Positions 1 to 6,818 of a stretch of 11,358 nt of DNA are shown in pieces. Position numbers and translations under genes: made by a program. Under the pieces are notes generated by a model. The model searched no databases and was not told the origin of the DNA. It saw nothing but the letters and a program-made list of their open reading frames with translations. Positions within the stretch are counted from its first letter, which is position 1; the number at the start of each line of letters is the position of its first letter. The DNA lies in contig JABMQR010000139.1 of NCBI GenBank assembly GCA_013202335.1, positions 1 through 11,358 of the forward strand. Direction: 5' to 3'. This DNA is from Bacteroidota bacterium. Lineage in GTDB: Bacteria; Spirochaetota; Spirochaetia; JABMQR01.

Positions 1-148
1 CACAAGTCCACGGAAACATGTTACTAATATTAAAAAAAGAGTATCTTTTTCCTGCTTTTAGACAGATGAAATGAGGATTTTGTTTTCTTGGGAATAATGG
101 TCGGTGTAAAAGACCGGACCGGAAGAATAATATAGTAATATATTAAAA

Positions 149-165
149 GTTTAGTAATATAAAAC
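149..165. promoter_or_regulatory. Candidate operator, upstream copy (17-bp imperfect dyad)
   Basis: The site reads GTTTAGT-aat-ATAAAAC. It is an imperfect inverted repeat (5 of 7 arm positions symmetric). It recurs at 231-247 with both 7-base arms identical and only the 3 central bases different. The two centres are 82 bp apart and flank the predicted promoter, so they are good candidates for binding sites of the adjacent XRE-cupin regulator. That assignment is inference; the repeat itself is seen directly. Confidence 0.5.
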
Positions 166-195
166 AAAAAGTATGTAAATTTGCTAAAATTGTTG

Positions 196-223
196 TTGAC
201 ATCAAACAAATATGTGATATTCT
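196..223 (+). promoter_or_regulatory. Predicted sigma-70 promoter for the operon
   Basis: A perfect -35 hexamer TTGACA (196-201) is followed after 16 bp by TATTCT (218-223, 4 of 6 to consensus). A TG at 215-216 lies one base before it, giving an extended -10 element. Transcription would start near 230, leaving a leader of about 58 bases before the regulator's TTG start. This is the clearest promoter in the window and sits between two copies of the candidate operator. Confidence 0.6.
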
Positions 224-230
224 ATAAATA

Positions 231-247
231 GTTTAGTGTGATAAAAC
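231..247. promoter_or_regulatory. Candidate operator, downstream copy (17-bp imperfect dyad)
   Basis: The site reads GTTTAGT-gtg-ATAAAAC, with arms identical to the copy at 149-165. It begins within a base or two of the predicted transcription start, a placement that would block initiation or early elongation if a repressor bound. Negative autoregulation by the regulator encoded at 289 is the simplest reading (inference). Confidence 0.5.
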
Positions 248-288
248 ATTTAAGTTTTCCCAAATTTTGAAATGTTCGGGAGTTTGAT

Positions 289-906
289 TTGGATGATGTA
301 GGTTCGAGGATAAAAGAAGAACGAAAAAAGAACAAAATTACTATTGAGCAACTGGCAAAAAGAACTGGCTTATCAAAAGGGTTTATCAGTCAAATCGAGC
401 GCGGACTTGCCCATCCGTCAATAACAACCCTGAAGAAGATAGCGCATAGCTTTCAGATTAGTGTTGTTACCCTTTTTGGTAATACAAATGAGGAAAATGA
501 ACAAGAATCTGCAGTACTTAGCAAAGAAGTTGATAGAAATAAAGTAGTAAATGAGTACATTCAAGATATTACTATCGTAAGAACCCGACATCGAAAAAAA
601 ATGATTCTCCCCGGTTCACATATAACTTACGAAATGGTATCACCGGATTTGAATCGCAAATTACAGGTTTTGTATTTACGGCTAGATCCAGGTGAAACAT
701 CGGGGAAACGACCCATAATTGATCCAACGGGAGAAAAGTGTATCTTGGTGTTAAAGGGGCAGCTTGAATTTACTGTTGGTGAAGAAACCATGATTTTAGA
801 ATCTGGAGACAGTATATATTTTCCTGCTAGTTTACCACAAAGCTGGAAAGGAATTGGGAATACACATATTGAAGCAATAATTACAATGACTCCTCCCTGG
901 TTCTAG
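289..906 (+). CDS. XRE-family transcriptional regulator with cupin sensor domain
   Basis: This 205-residue protein has an N-terminal helix-turn-helix of the XRE/Cro type (about residues 8-62, including IEQLAKRTGLSKGFISQIERG), a linker, and a C-terminal cupin barrel (about 125-200). It starts at TTG 289, supported by CGGGAG at 277-282 with a 6-base spacer. Proteins of this HTH-plus-cupin build (PuuR-like) are DNA-binding regulators whose cupin binds a small molecule. Here the second cupin motif (GDSIYFPASLPQSW, 173-186) has Gln where the metal-binding His normally sits, and the first motif lacks the HxH pair, so the sensor is probably metal-free. It is first in the operon, directly behind the promoter and paired dyads, so it likely controls the catabolic genes and itself. 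The ligand is unknown but is plausibly the transported substrate or an intermediate. Confidence 0.88.
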   Translation: MDDVGSRIKEERKKNKITIEQLAKRTGLSKGFISQIERGLAHPSITTLKKIAHSFQISVVTLFGNTNEENEQESAVLSKEVDRNKVVNEYIQDITIVRTRHRKKMILPGSHITYEMVSPDLNRKLQVLYLRLDPGETSGKRPIIDPTGEKCILVLKGQLEFTVGEETMILESGDSIYFPASLPQSWKGIGNTHIEAIITMTPPWF

Positions 907-948
907 AAATAAATAACATTATCAAATAAAAAAATGAAGGATAACAAT

Positions 949-1329
949 ATGAATTTTGTTAAAGAAGCAGAAGTGCCTTCTGTGCATATTGATGCTCCCT
1001 ATAAACGAACTATACGACATTTGGCTGCTCCATGGACTATTGGCACAAAAAACTTCTGGATGGGAACAAGTGCTGTTGAACCTGGTTATTCCAGTAATGA
1101 GCACTTTCATGACGGGCAGGAAGAAGCCTTTTACTGTATAGCAGGTAGTGGTCAAATAAAAGTTGGTGATATGTATTTTGAAGTTACTATAGGAGATCTG
1201 GTTTATGTTGAACCTGGGGTAGCTCACCAATTAATCAATACTGGAAAGGATATATTTAAAGTTGTAGCAGTTGTTTCACCGCCGTTCATACCAGAAAAAT
1301 TCAAAAGTGACCATAATTTAACTGTCTGA
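949..1329 (+). CDS. Small single-domain cupin protein
   Basis: This is a 126-residue single cupin barrel. Motif 1 is complete (G46, H52, H54, E59, G66, in GYSSNEHFHDGQEEAFYCIAG), as is motif 2 (G82, P89, G90, H93, N97). It should therefore bind a metal through H52, H54, E59 and H93, unlike the sensor domain of the neighbouring regulator. I chose ATG 949 because GAAGGA (936-941) lies 7 bases before it; the in-frame ATG at 934 overlaps that ribosome-binding site and has none of its own, but would add only 5 residues. Small cupins in sugar operons can be sugar isomerases, epimerases or dioxygenases, or can lack known activity; the sequence does not decide. It lies 42 bp after the regulator and is probably co-transcribed. 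Confidence 0.82.
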   Translation: MNFVKEAEVPSVHIDAPYKRTIRHLAAPWTIGTKNFWMGTSAVEPGYSSNEHFHDGQEEAFYCIAGSGQIKVGDMYFEVTIGDLVYVEPGVAHQLINTGKDIFKVVAVVSPPFIPEKFKSDHNLTV

Positions 1330-1408
1330 TTAATCTGAATGTTACATCATATTATATGCATCCACTTTGCTTTGATAATAGGTATTAATTTTTTAGGAGG
1401 AGATCTAT

Positions 1409-2389
1409 ATGAATTCTGATCAAAAAAAAGGACAAACCATTGTCCATAAAATTGGAAGGCTTTTAAAAATCAGCTTATCCAAATATGGATTGTGGTGGGC
1501 TTTTCTTGGGTTGATTATCTTTGCATCTATCCTTTCCCCACGTTTTATTTCATATAGAAATATAACAAATATTCTACGACAAGTATCTATATTAGGGGTT
1601 TTAGCGGTTGGAATGACCTATGTAATTTTAAATGGTGGAATTGATCTTTCTGTTGGTGGAGTAATGGCTTTCTCCTGTGTTTTGGTGCCAGTAGTATCAC
1701 CCTACCTTAATGATTCTGTATTCCTAATTATTCTTGTATGTTTATTTGCTGGATCAATTATTGGTGCTATTACTGGAACTCTCATTGCACAGGGGCACGT
1801 ACAGCCGTTTATTGCAACCCTTGGTATGACTGCAGTTGCAGAAGGGCTGGCATTTATTATGAGTAATGGACGGCCAATTATACTTGAAGATTCCAGGTGG
1901 GGCAGCTTTGGAAATAGCTTTACTGCAGGCATGCCGAATCTTGCTATAGTTTTTATAATAATAATAATAATTGGGCAATTTGTCCTCTCAAAAAGTGTTT
2001 TTGGAACATACATATACGCAATAGGAAATAATGAAGAAGCCGTTCAATTGTCTGGAGTCAGGACTAAGCTTGTTAAAACATTTGCCTATATAATCAGCGG
2101 GCTTCTTGCTTCTCTTGGAGGATTAATGATGACAGCACGGATATCTGTTGGAGATCCAGGAGTCGGTAGTGGATATGCATTAGATGTTATCGCTGCAGTA
2201 GTTGTTGGGGGAACCAGGTTGGGAGGTGGTTATGGAAGCGTTATAAATACCTTGTTAGGTGCGGCAATAATTGGTGTTTTGAACAATGTATTTAATTTGA
2301 TGGGGGTATCTCCCTATCCGCAAATGGTATTTAAAGGAATTATTATTATAGCAGCCGTGCTATTTGAGCAACTTAGGAAAAATCGATAA
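1409..2389 (+). CDS. Sugar ABC transporter permease, RbsC-like (CUT2 family)
   Basis: This 326-residue hydrophobic protein belongs to the BPD_transp_2 family (PF02653), the inner-membrane channel of CUT2 importers for ribose, galactose, xylose and similar sugars. Family hallmarks are LNGGIDLSVGG (74-84), the ATPase-coupling segment GNNEEAVQLSGV (206-217) and the Gly-rich end of the barrel, VVVGGTRLGGGYGS (264-277). About eight to ten membrane segments are visible. It starts at ATG 1409 behind a strong AGGAGG (1395-1400, 8-base spacer). Only one permease gene is present, as expected because CUT2 permeases usually form homodimers. Codons 183-187 are five ATA isoleucine codons in a row inside a membrane helix. 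Partners are the binding protein at 2497 and the ATPase at 3658. Confidence 0.93.
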   Translation: MNSDQKKGQTIVHKIGRLLKISLSKYGLWWAFLGLIIFASILSPRFISYRNITNILRQVSILGVLAVGMTYVILNGGIDLSVGGVMAFSCVLVPVVSPYLNDSVFLIILVCLFAGSIIGAITGTLIAQGHVQPFIATLGMTAVAEGLAFIMSNGRPIILEDSRWGSFGNSFTAGMPNLAIVFIIIIIIGQFVLSKSVFGTYIYAIGNNEEAVQLSGVRTKLVKTFAYIISGLLASLGGLMMTARISVGDPGVGSGYALDVIAAVVVGGTRLGGGYGSVINTLLGAAIIGVLNNVFNLMGVSPYPQMVFKGIIIIAAVLFEQLRKNR

Positions 2390-2496
2390 GGTTCTTTTGT
2401 CGGAATTTTAAAGGAGGTTGTTAAGAGACTTATTACGATTATTTTATCACATTAAACTACAGGATAATTTAATTTTATAAGAAAAAGGAGAAAATA

Positions 2497-3522
2497 ATGA
2501 GAATTCGAAATCTAATCGTATTATTAGTTGTGTTTATGGTCATAATCGCAACAGGTTTATTTGCAGCAGGTGAAGCAGAACAAGCAAAACCGACCTCACC
2601 GGAAGAGGCTTTTGTCACCTTTGCTCAGGATACATTGAATCAGCCCTGGAGAAATTATCAAGCTCAATGTGTTGAAGAAGAATTAATTAAAAATGGACTA
2701 GATCCGCATATAACTGATGGTCAGGGCAGTGCTGAAAGACAGATTGCAAATATCGAGGACATGCTGGTACAGGGATTAAATTTACTTATTACAAGCCCTG
2801 CACAGGAAGGAGCTCTAACACCGATAGTTGAAGAAGTTTATAACTCAGGAATTCCTGTGGTTTTAATTGACCGCGGTATTCATGGTGATGGATATACTAC
2901 TTTTGTTCATGCTGATAACTATGCAATTTCTGCTATGGTCGCTGATTATATTGCTCAAAAAATGACTGTTAAATATGGTGAACCTAAAGGAAAAGTAGTA
3001 GTTATTGAGGGTGTTCCCGGATCGACTACTGCAGTGCAGAGAGATGATGGTTTCAGAAAGACACTTGCAGAGAGGTACCCAAAAATTGAAATAATAGCCA
3101 GTCAACCTGCCAATTACCGCAGAGATTTAGCAATGGCTGTCATGGAAGATTATTTAGAAGCATATGATCAGATTGATGCAGTTTTTACACATGCTGATGA
3201 AATGACAATGGGTGCACTGTATGCTATAGAAAATGTTGGGCGTCGTGATGAGATACTTATTACTAGTGTAAACGGAACAATGGAAGCAATTAAGGCAATT
3301 ATGGATGGAAGAATGGATTGTACTCCTCTTTACACAAATGCATCAGGACCTGGTGTTGAGTTTGCCATGAAAATTTTAAATGGTGAAGATGTACCTAAAC
3401 ATATTGTTCTTGATCCATTGATGATTGATGAAACAAATGCTGCAGATTTTTATGTAGAAGGTCGGTATTCACCTGATCCTATTTCTTTGAGCGAACAGTC
3501 CTATACGATAGTAGAGGACTAG
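2497..3522 (+). CDS. Periplasmic sugar-binding protein of the ABC importer (RbsB-like)
   Basis: This 341-residue protein of the Peripla_BP_4 type (PF13407) captures the substrate outside the inner membrane and delivers it to the permease. Residues 1-24 form a signal peptide (RIRN, a hydrophobic core, then LFAAG); no lipobox Cys is visible, so it is likely soluble. Ligand-pocket landmarks of the family are QPWR (49-52), ITSPAQEG (98-105), VLIDRG (122-127), GSTTAVQRDDGF (175-186) and HADEMTMGA (232-240). The LFAAGEAEQ junction is typical of spirochaete exported proteins. It starts at ATG 2497 with AAGGAG at 2485-2490. The ligand cannot be read from sequence; the Trp/Arg pair at 51-52 and the Asp residues at 125 and 234 would fit a polyhydroxylated compound. 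A stem-loop follows at 3580-3615. Confidence 0.92.
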   Translation: MRIRNLIVLLVVFMVIIATGLFAAGEAEQAKPTSPEEAFVTFAQDTLNQPWRNYQAQCVEEELIKNGLDPHITDGQGSAERQIANIEDMLVQGLNLLITSPAQEGALTPIVEEVYNSGIPVVLIDRGIHGDGYTTFVHADNYAISAMVADYIAQKMTVKYGEPKGKVVVIEGVPGSTTAVQRDDGFRKTLAERYPKIEIIASQPANYRRDLAMAVMEDYLEAYDQIDAVFTHADEMTMGALYAIENVGRRDEILITSVNGTMEAIKAIMDGRMDCTPLYTNASGPGVEFAMKILNGEDVPKHIVLDPLMIDETNAADFYVEGRYSPDPISLSEQSYTIVED

Positions 3523-3579
3523 TACTTTTTGTAAGCTAATAACAACTTTTATAATAAATTGTACTAAACAATATATGGT

Positions 3580-3615
3580 TATATCGGAAGTTAGCTGGCA
3601 ACTGCTTCCGGTATA
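3580..3615 (+). other. Intercistronic stem-loop between binding protein and ATPase genes
   Basis: An 11-bp stem (3580-3590 with 3605-3615, one G-U pair, GC core CGGAAG/CTTCCG) encloses a 14-base loop. No T-tract follows, so it does not look like a strong intrinsic terminator. Its position, 57 bases after the binding-protein stop and just before the ATPase ribosome-binding site, resembles mRNA-stabilising or attenuating hairpins that keep binding-protein levels above those of the membrane components. That role is inference. Confidence 0.55.
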
Positions 3616-3657
3616 TTAAACTAACATATTTTGTTTATTACGAATTGGGGGATTATA

Positions 3658-5160
3658 TTGGCATCACTATTGCGCATCGATAAAATATGCAAATCATTTC
3701 CAGGAGTAAAAGCACTTGATGATATTTGCATTGAAATTGATAAGGGAGAAGTGCATGCCATTGTTGGTGAGAATGGTGCTGGGAAAACAACTTTAATGCG
3801 TATTCTAGCCGGTATTCTTGTTAAAGATAGTGGAGATATTTATTTTGAAGGGAAACCGGTATCTTTTTCCAATACAAGAGAAGCACGTGAATTAGGTATA
3901 TCCATCATACATCAGGAGCTGAATTTACCCGTAAATCTGGGTATCCACAAAAATATATTTCTTGGACGTTTTCCAAAAAATAAGCTGGGTCTGATTAAAA
4001 ATAAAATTTTATTGGAAGAGACAAAGAAACAACTGAAAGTTGTTGGTCTTGAAGAGAAACCGCAAACAATAATTGAGACGTTAACAGTAGCTGCACAGCA
4101 ACTTGTTGAAATTGCGAAAGCTCTCTCCTTTAATAGTAAACTACTTATTATGGATGAACCAACATCAGCATTAAACCAACAAGAAACACAGAACTTATTC
4201 TCAATAATACAAAATTTAAAAAAGAACGGTGTCACTATTATTTATATATCACATCGATTAGAAGAAGTATTTACCGTTGCAGATAAAATTACAGTCATGC
4301 GTGATGGGAAAATCTCCGGAACAAAACTAACCAATGAAGCAACACATGAAATGATAGTAAAGATGATGACTGGGAAAAGTTTGGATAACTTTTATTCTAA
4401 AAACAGAGTTGTAGAGCAGGATAACAAAAGTGTTGTTTTGGAAGTTTCTAACATCACGTCTAAGGCTAGAAATTTAGGTGTAGTAGATTTTAAATTATAT
4501 AAGGGAGAAATTCTTGGAATTGCAGGGTTGTTGGGTTCCGGCAGAACTGAACTAATGAAAGCAATTTTTGGGGCACATAAAAAAAGTTCAGGAAAGATAG
4601 TATTAAATGGACAGGAGATTACTATCAAAACCCCTGTCGATGCAGTTAAACATGGGATTGCTTTAATGCCTGAAGATAGAAAGACTGAAGGGCTTGTTTT
4701 GGAAATGGATATCAAAAATAATATATCACTTACCTCCATGAAAAGACTCTCCAAAGCAAACTATGTTCTACGAAATAAACAAAATGAGCTTGCTGAAAGG
4801 ATGTCAGAAACTTTAAAAATTAAATCCACCGGAATACATCAAATTGTTCAGGATTTAAGCGGTGGAAACCAGCAAAAAGTAGTTTTTGCAAAGTGGTTAG
4901 CTGCTAAACCTAGAGTTTTATTGTTGGATGATCCTACCCGGGGTATTGATGTTGGAGCAAAATCTGAAATTTACAGCCTGATAAGAGAATTGGCAAATCA
5001 GGGAATAGGAATTATTTTTATCTCTTCTGAAATGCCTGAACTGGTTGGGGCGAGTGATAGGGTTTTAGTTATGCGAAATGGGGAAATCGTTAAAGAGATA
5101 AATGGAGAAGAAATTACAGAAGATAATCTTATGCTTATTGCTACGGGAAAAGATATATAA
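3658..5160 (+). CDS. Sugar ABC transporter ATP-binding protein, RbsA-like, two nucleotide-binding domains
   Basis: This 500-residue tandem ATPase powers the CUT2 importer. NBD1 has a complete Walker A (GENGAGKTT, 37-45), Walker B with catalytic Glu (LLIMDE, E167) and an H-loop His199, but a degenerate signature (LTVAAQQ, 142-148). NBD2 has the degenerate Walker A GLLGSGRTE with Arg296 for Lys, a canonical signature LSGGNQQ (400-406), and DD in place of DE in Walker B (D424-D425). One composite site (NBD1 Walker with NBD2 signature) is therefore competent and the other is not, a pattern normal for the family. I chose TTG 3658 because GGGGGA (3647-3652) lies 5 bases upstream and the protein then starts MASLLRIDKICKSF, matching family length (E. 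coli RbsA is about 501 residues). A longer frame from TTG 3631 lacks a ribosome-binding site. Confidence 0.92.
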   Translation: MASLLRIDKICKSFPGVKALDDICIEIDKGEVHAIVGENGAGKTTLMRILAGILVKDSGDIYFEGKPVSFSNTREARELGISIIHQELNLPVNLGIHKNIFLGRFPKNKLGLIKNKILLEETKKQLKVVGLEEKPQTIIETLTVAAQQLVEIAKALSFNSKLLIMDEPTSALNQQETQNLFSIIQNLKKNGVTIIYISHRLEEVFTVADKITVMRDGKISGTKLTNEATHEMIVKMMTGKSLDNFYSKNRVVEQDNKSVVLEVSNITSKARNLGVVDFKLYKGEILGIAGLLGSGRTELMKAIFGAHKKSSGKIVLNGQEITIKTPVDAVKHGIALMPEDRKTEGLVLEMDIKNNISLTSMKRLSKANYVLRNKQNELAERMSETLKIKSTGIHQIVQDLSGGNQQKVVFAKWLAAKPRVLLLDDPTRGIDVGAKSEIYSLIRELANQGIGIIFISSEMPELVGASDRVLVMRNGEIVKEINGEEITEDNLMLIATGKDI

Positions 5161-5204
5161 GATTAAAAGTATAATCATTTGAGTAAATAATGGAGTGGAA
5201 ATGT

Positions 5205-5963
5205 ATGACTGATTTGAAAGGAAAGGTAGCTGTAATCACTGGTGGTGGTACGGGTACCGGGAAAGCAATTGCTCAAATACTTGCTGATTCCGGAGTAAAT
5301 ATCGTAGTTAATTATTCAAAATCAAAAACTGATGCATTAAAGACCGTTAAAGAGCTGATCCAGACAGGTGTTCAAGCAATAGCAGTGCAGGCAGATGTTT
5401 CGCAAAAGGATGAAGTGATTAATCTATTTAAAATAGCTTTTGAAACTTATGGACGAATTGATATGCTGGTCAATAATGCCGGATATACATCATTTGTTGC
5501 TTACGATGATCTTGAAAGTATGAGTGATGAGATTTGGGAGAAAACACTTGCAGTAAATTTGAAAGGTAATTTTTATTGTACAAGAGAAGCTGTGAAATAT
5601 ATGAAAATGAATTCCGATAGTAGGGGTAGTATAATAAATATTGCCGGAACAGCTGGGCTGACAGGATTAGGGAGTTCAGTAGTATATTGTGCTTCAAAAG
5701 CAGGAATAATTTCTTTGACAAAATCTTTTGCCATAGCCCTTGCTCCAAATATTCAGGTTAATACAATTTCACCTGGAATTATTGAAGATACCAGATGGTG
5801 TGCCGGACAGGATGAATTCAATAATATTGGTCGTCAGGCTACTCCTATGAAACGATTAGCCACTGCAATGGATATTGCTGAAGCTGCTAAATATATTTTT
5901 TCCAGTTCTCATTTCATTAATGGCCAGAATTTAATAATTGATGGTGGCCGTGTTGTTCACTAA
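5205..5963 (+). CDS. Short-chain dehydrogenase/reductase (SDR), FabG-like
   Basis: This 252-residue classical SDR is a cytoplasmic NAD(P)-dependent oxidoreductase. The Rossmann motif TGGGTGTG is at 12-19, NNAG at 90-93, structural/catalytic Asn118, and YCASK at 161-165 supplies the catalytic Tyr161 and Lys165. The catalytic Ser expected 13 residues before the Tyr is Gly148 here, in NIAGTAG; Thr149 is next to it and might replace it. The stretch NYSKSK after beta-2 resembles NADP-using FabG-type enzymes, but cofactor preference is uncertain. ATG 5205 is preferred because GGAG (5192-5195) precedes it by 9 bases and MTDLKGKVAVITGG is a standard SDR beginning; the frame also allows ATG 5190. It lies 44 bp after the ATPase. 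It probably oxidises or reduces a hydroxyl/keto group of the imported compound or its product. Confidence 0.88.
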   Translation: MTDLKGKVAVITGGGTGTGKAIAQILADSGVNIVVNYSKSKTDALKTVKELIQTGVQAIAVQADVSQKDEVINLFKIAFETYGRIDMLVNNAGYTSFVAYDDLESMSDEIWEKTLAVNLKGNFYCTREAVKYMKMNSDSRGSIINIAGTAGLTGLGSSVVYCASKAGIISLTKSFAIALAPNIQVNTISPGIIEDTRWCAGQDEFNNIGRQATPMKRLATAMDIAEAAKYIFSSSHFINGQNLIIDGGRVVH

Positions 5964-6045
5964 ATGGAATAAAATATAAAAAAAAGAACTGAAATTAATG
6001 TAAAGATATATCAACTAATAATACTAAACCTAAGGAGAGTATAAA

Positions 6046-6735
6046 ATGAATAAAGCCATAGATTTAACACAGGAAATTTATACAGGAATGCCGATTTTTC
6101 CAGGTCATCTCAAATCTGTTGTCTGGGAATACCTGACTCATGATGAATGCAAAAACAATATGGAAGATGGATATAGCTATCGAACAAATGGTCTTTTAAT
6201 TTCCGACCATGGGCCAACGCATATTGATGCAGTCAGCCATATTGATCCCGATCCGAGTGCTCCATCAATTGATGAAATGTCGTTGGACACCTTTTTTGGG
6301 AAAGCCATATGTCTCGATCTTTCATTTTTGCCGGAACATAGTTTGATAGAACCAGATGATATTAAAAAGGCTGAGAAAGCTGCAGTTCGGGAGATAGAGA
6401 AGGGTGATATTGTACTATTCTATATAGGACATTTTGATAAATATTATCCAACACATAAATACTTACAGGATTATTCTGGATTTTCATATGATTCAGCTGT
6501 TTATCTGATAGAAGAAAAAGGTATAAAAAATTGGGGAACAGATACTCCAAGTCCAGATAGACCTCCAACAAAAACCTATCCTGTCCATCAGCATTATAAA
6601 AAAACTCGTGTTCCCCACATGGAAAATTTGTGTAATCTTGATCAAATTATAAATAAAGAGTTTATGTTTTATGGATTTCCTCTTCGCATAAGGAAAGGAT
6701 CAGGATCCCCTATACGAGCGGTTGCAGTAATTTAG
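6046..6735 (+). CDS. Cyclase-family metal-dependent hydrolase (PF04199, kynurenine-formamidase-like fold)
   Basis: This 229-residue protein has the family's metal-binding signature HGPTHIDAVSH (H55, H59, D61, H65), the N-terminal DLTQEIYTGMPIFPGH (6-21), the later PHMENLCNLDQI (190-201, with E193) and the terminal GSPIRAVAVI. The canonical motif is HxGTHxDxPxH; here Gly-Thr is Pro-Thr and the Pro is Val, a mild variation. Known members hydrolyse amides, cyclic or lactone-like compounds and isatin, or act as N-formylkynurenine formamidase. No tryptophan-pathway gene is near, so in this sugar operon a lactone or ring-opening hydrolase is more likely (inference). AAGGAG at 6032-6037 lies 8 bases before ATG 6046. 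Whether it is a lactonase, dehydratase-like or formamidase-like enzyme cannot be read from sequence. Confidence 0.87.
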   Translation: MNKAIDLTQEIYTGMPIFPGHLKSVVWEYLTHDECKNNMEDGYSYRTNGLLISDHGPTHIDAVSHIDPDPSAPSIDEMSLDTFFGKAICLDLSFLPEHSLIEPDDIKKAEKAAVREIEKGDIVLFYIGHFDKYYPTHKYLQDYSGFSYDSAVYLIEEKGIKNWGTDTPSPDRPPTKTYPVHQHYKKTRVPHMENLCNLDQIINKEFMFYGFPLRIRKGSGSPIRAVAVI

Positions 6736-6754
6736 CAAAAGAAAAATAGAGCAA

Positions 6755-6774
6755 GACACAAGTTTTATTGTGTT
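6755..6774 (+). other. Small intercistronic hairpin
   Basis: ACACAA (6756-6761) pairs with TTGTGT (6768-6773) around a 6-base loop, extended by one G-U pair. It is short and AT-rich with no T-tract. It lies between the hydrolase and transketolase-like genes and may be incidental. Confidence 0.25.
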
Positions 6775-6818
6775 GGAATTATTACAATTAAAATATATCC
6801 AATCTCAGGGAGAAAACC

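Larger units (their letters stand above)
1..288. other. Upstream non-coding region and operon leader
   Basis: No supported gene lies here. One + frame is open from the window edge to a TGA at 72-74 (23 codons) and could be the C-terminus of an upstream protein, but it is too short to call. A weak AT-rich hairpin (AAAAAGA 34-40 with TCTTTTT 44-50, 3-base loop) follows inside that frame, and a GGTC/GACC hairpin occupies 99-120. Neither has a convincing terminator layout. Positions 130-250 carry the promoter and dyads listed separately. The short motif tagtaatat occurs at 133-141 and again at 152-160. Confidence 0.5.

Noticed and set aside
99..120. GGTC/GACC hairpin as a terminator of an upstream gene
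   Set aside because: No T-tract on either side; the stem has a bulge and alternative pairings from a GACCG direct repeat.
1374..1379. GATAAT as an internal promoter -10 before the permease gene
   Set aside because: No recognisable -35 element at 16-18 bp upstream (ATTATA region).
2411..2417. Strong AAGGAGG Shine-Dalgarno-like site between permease and binding-protein genes
   Set aside because: The only start directly after it (TTG 2418) has zero spacing and gives a 20-codon frame; no ATG follows before the true binding-protein start at 2497. Probably an orphan site or chance.
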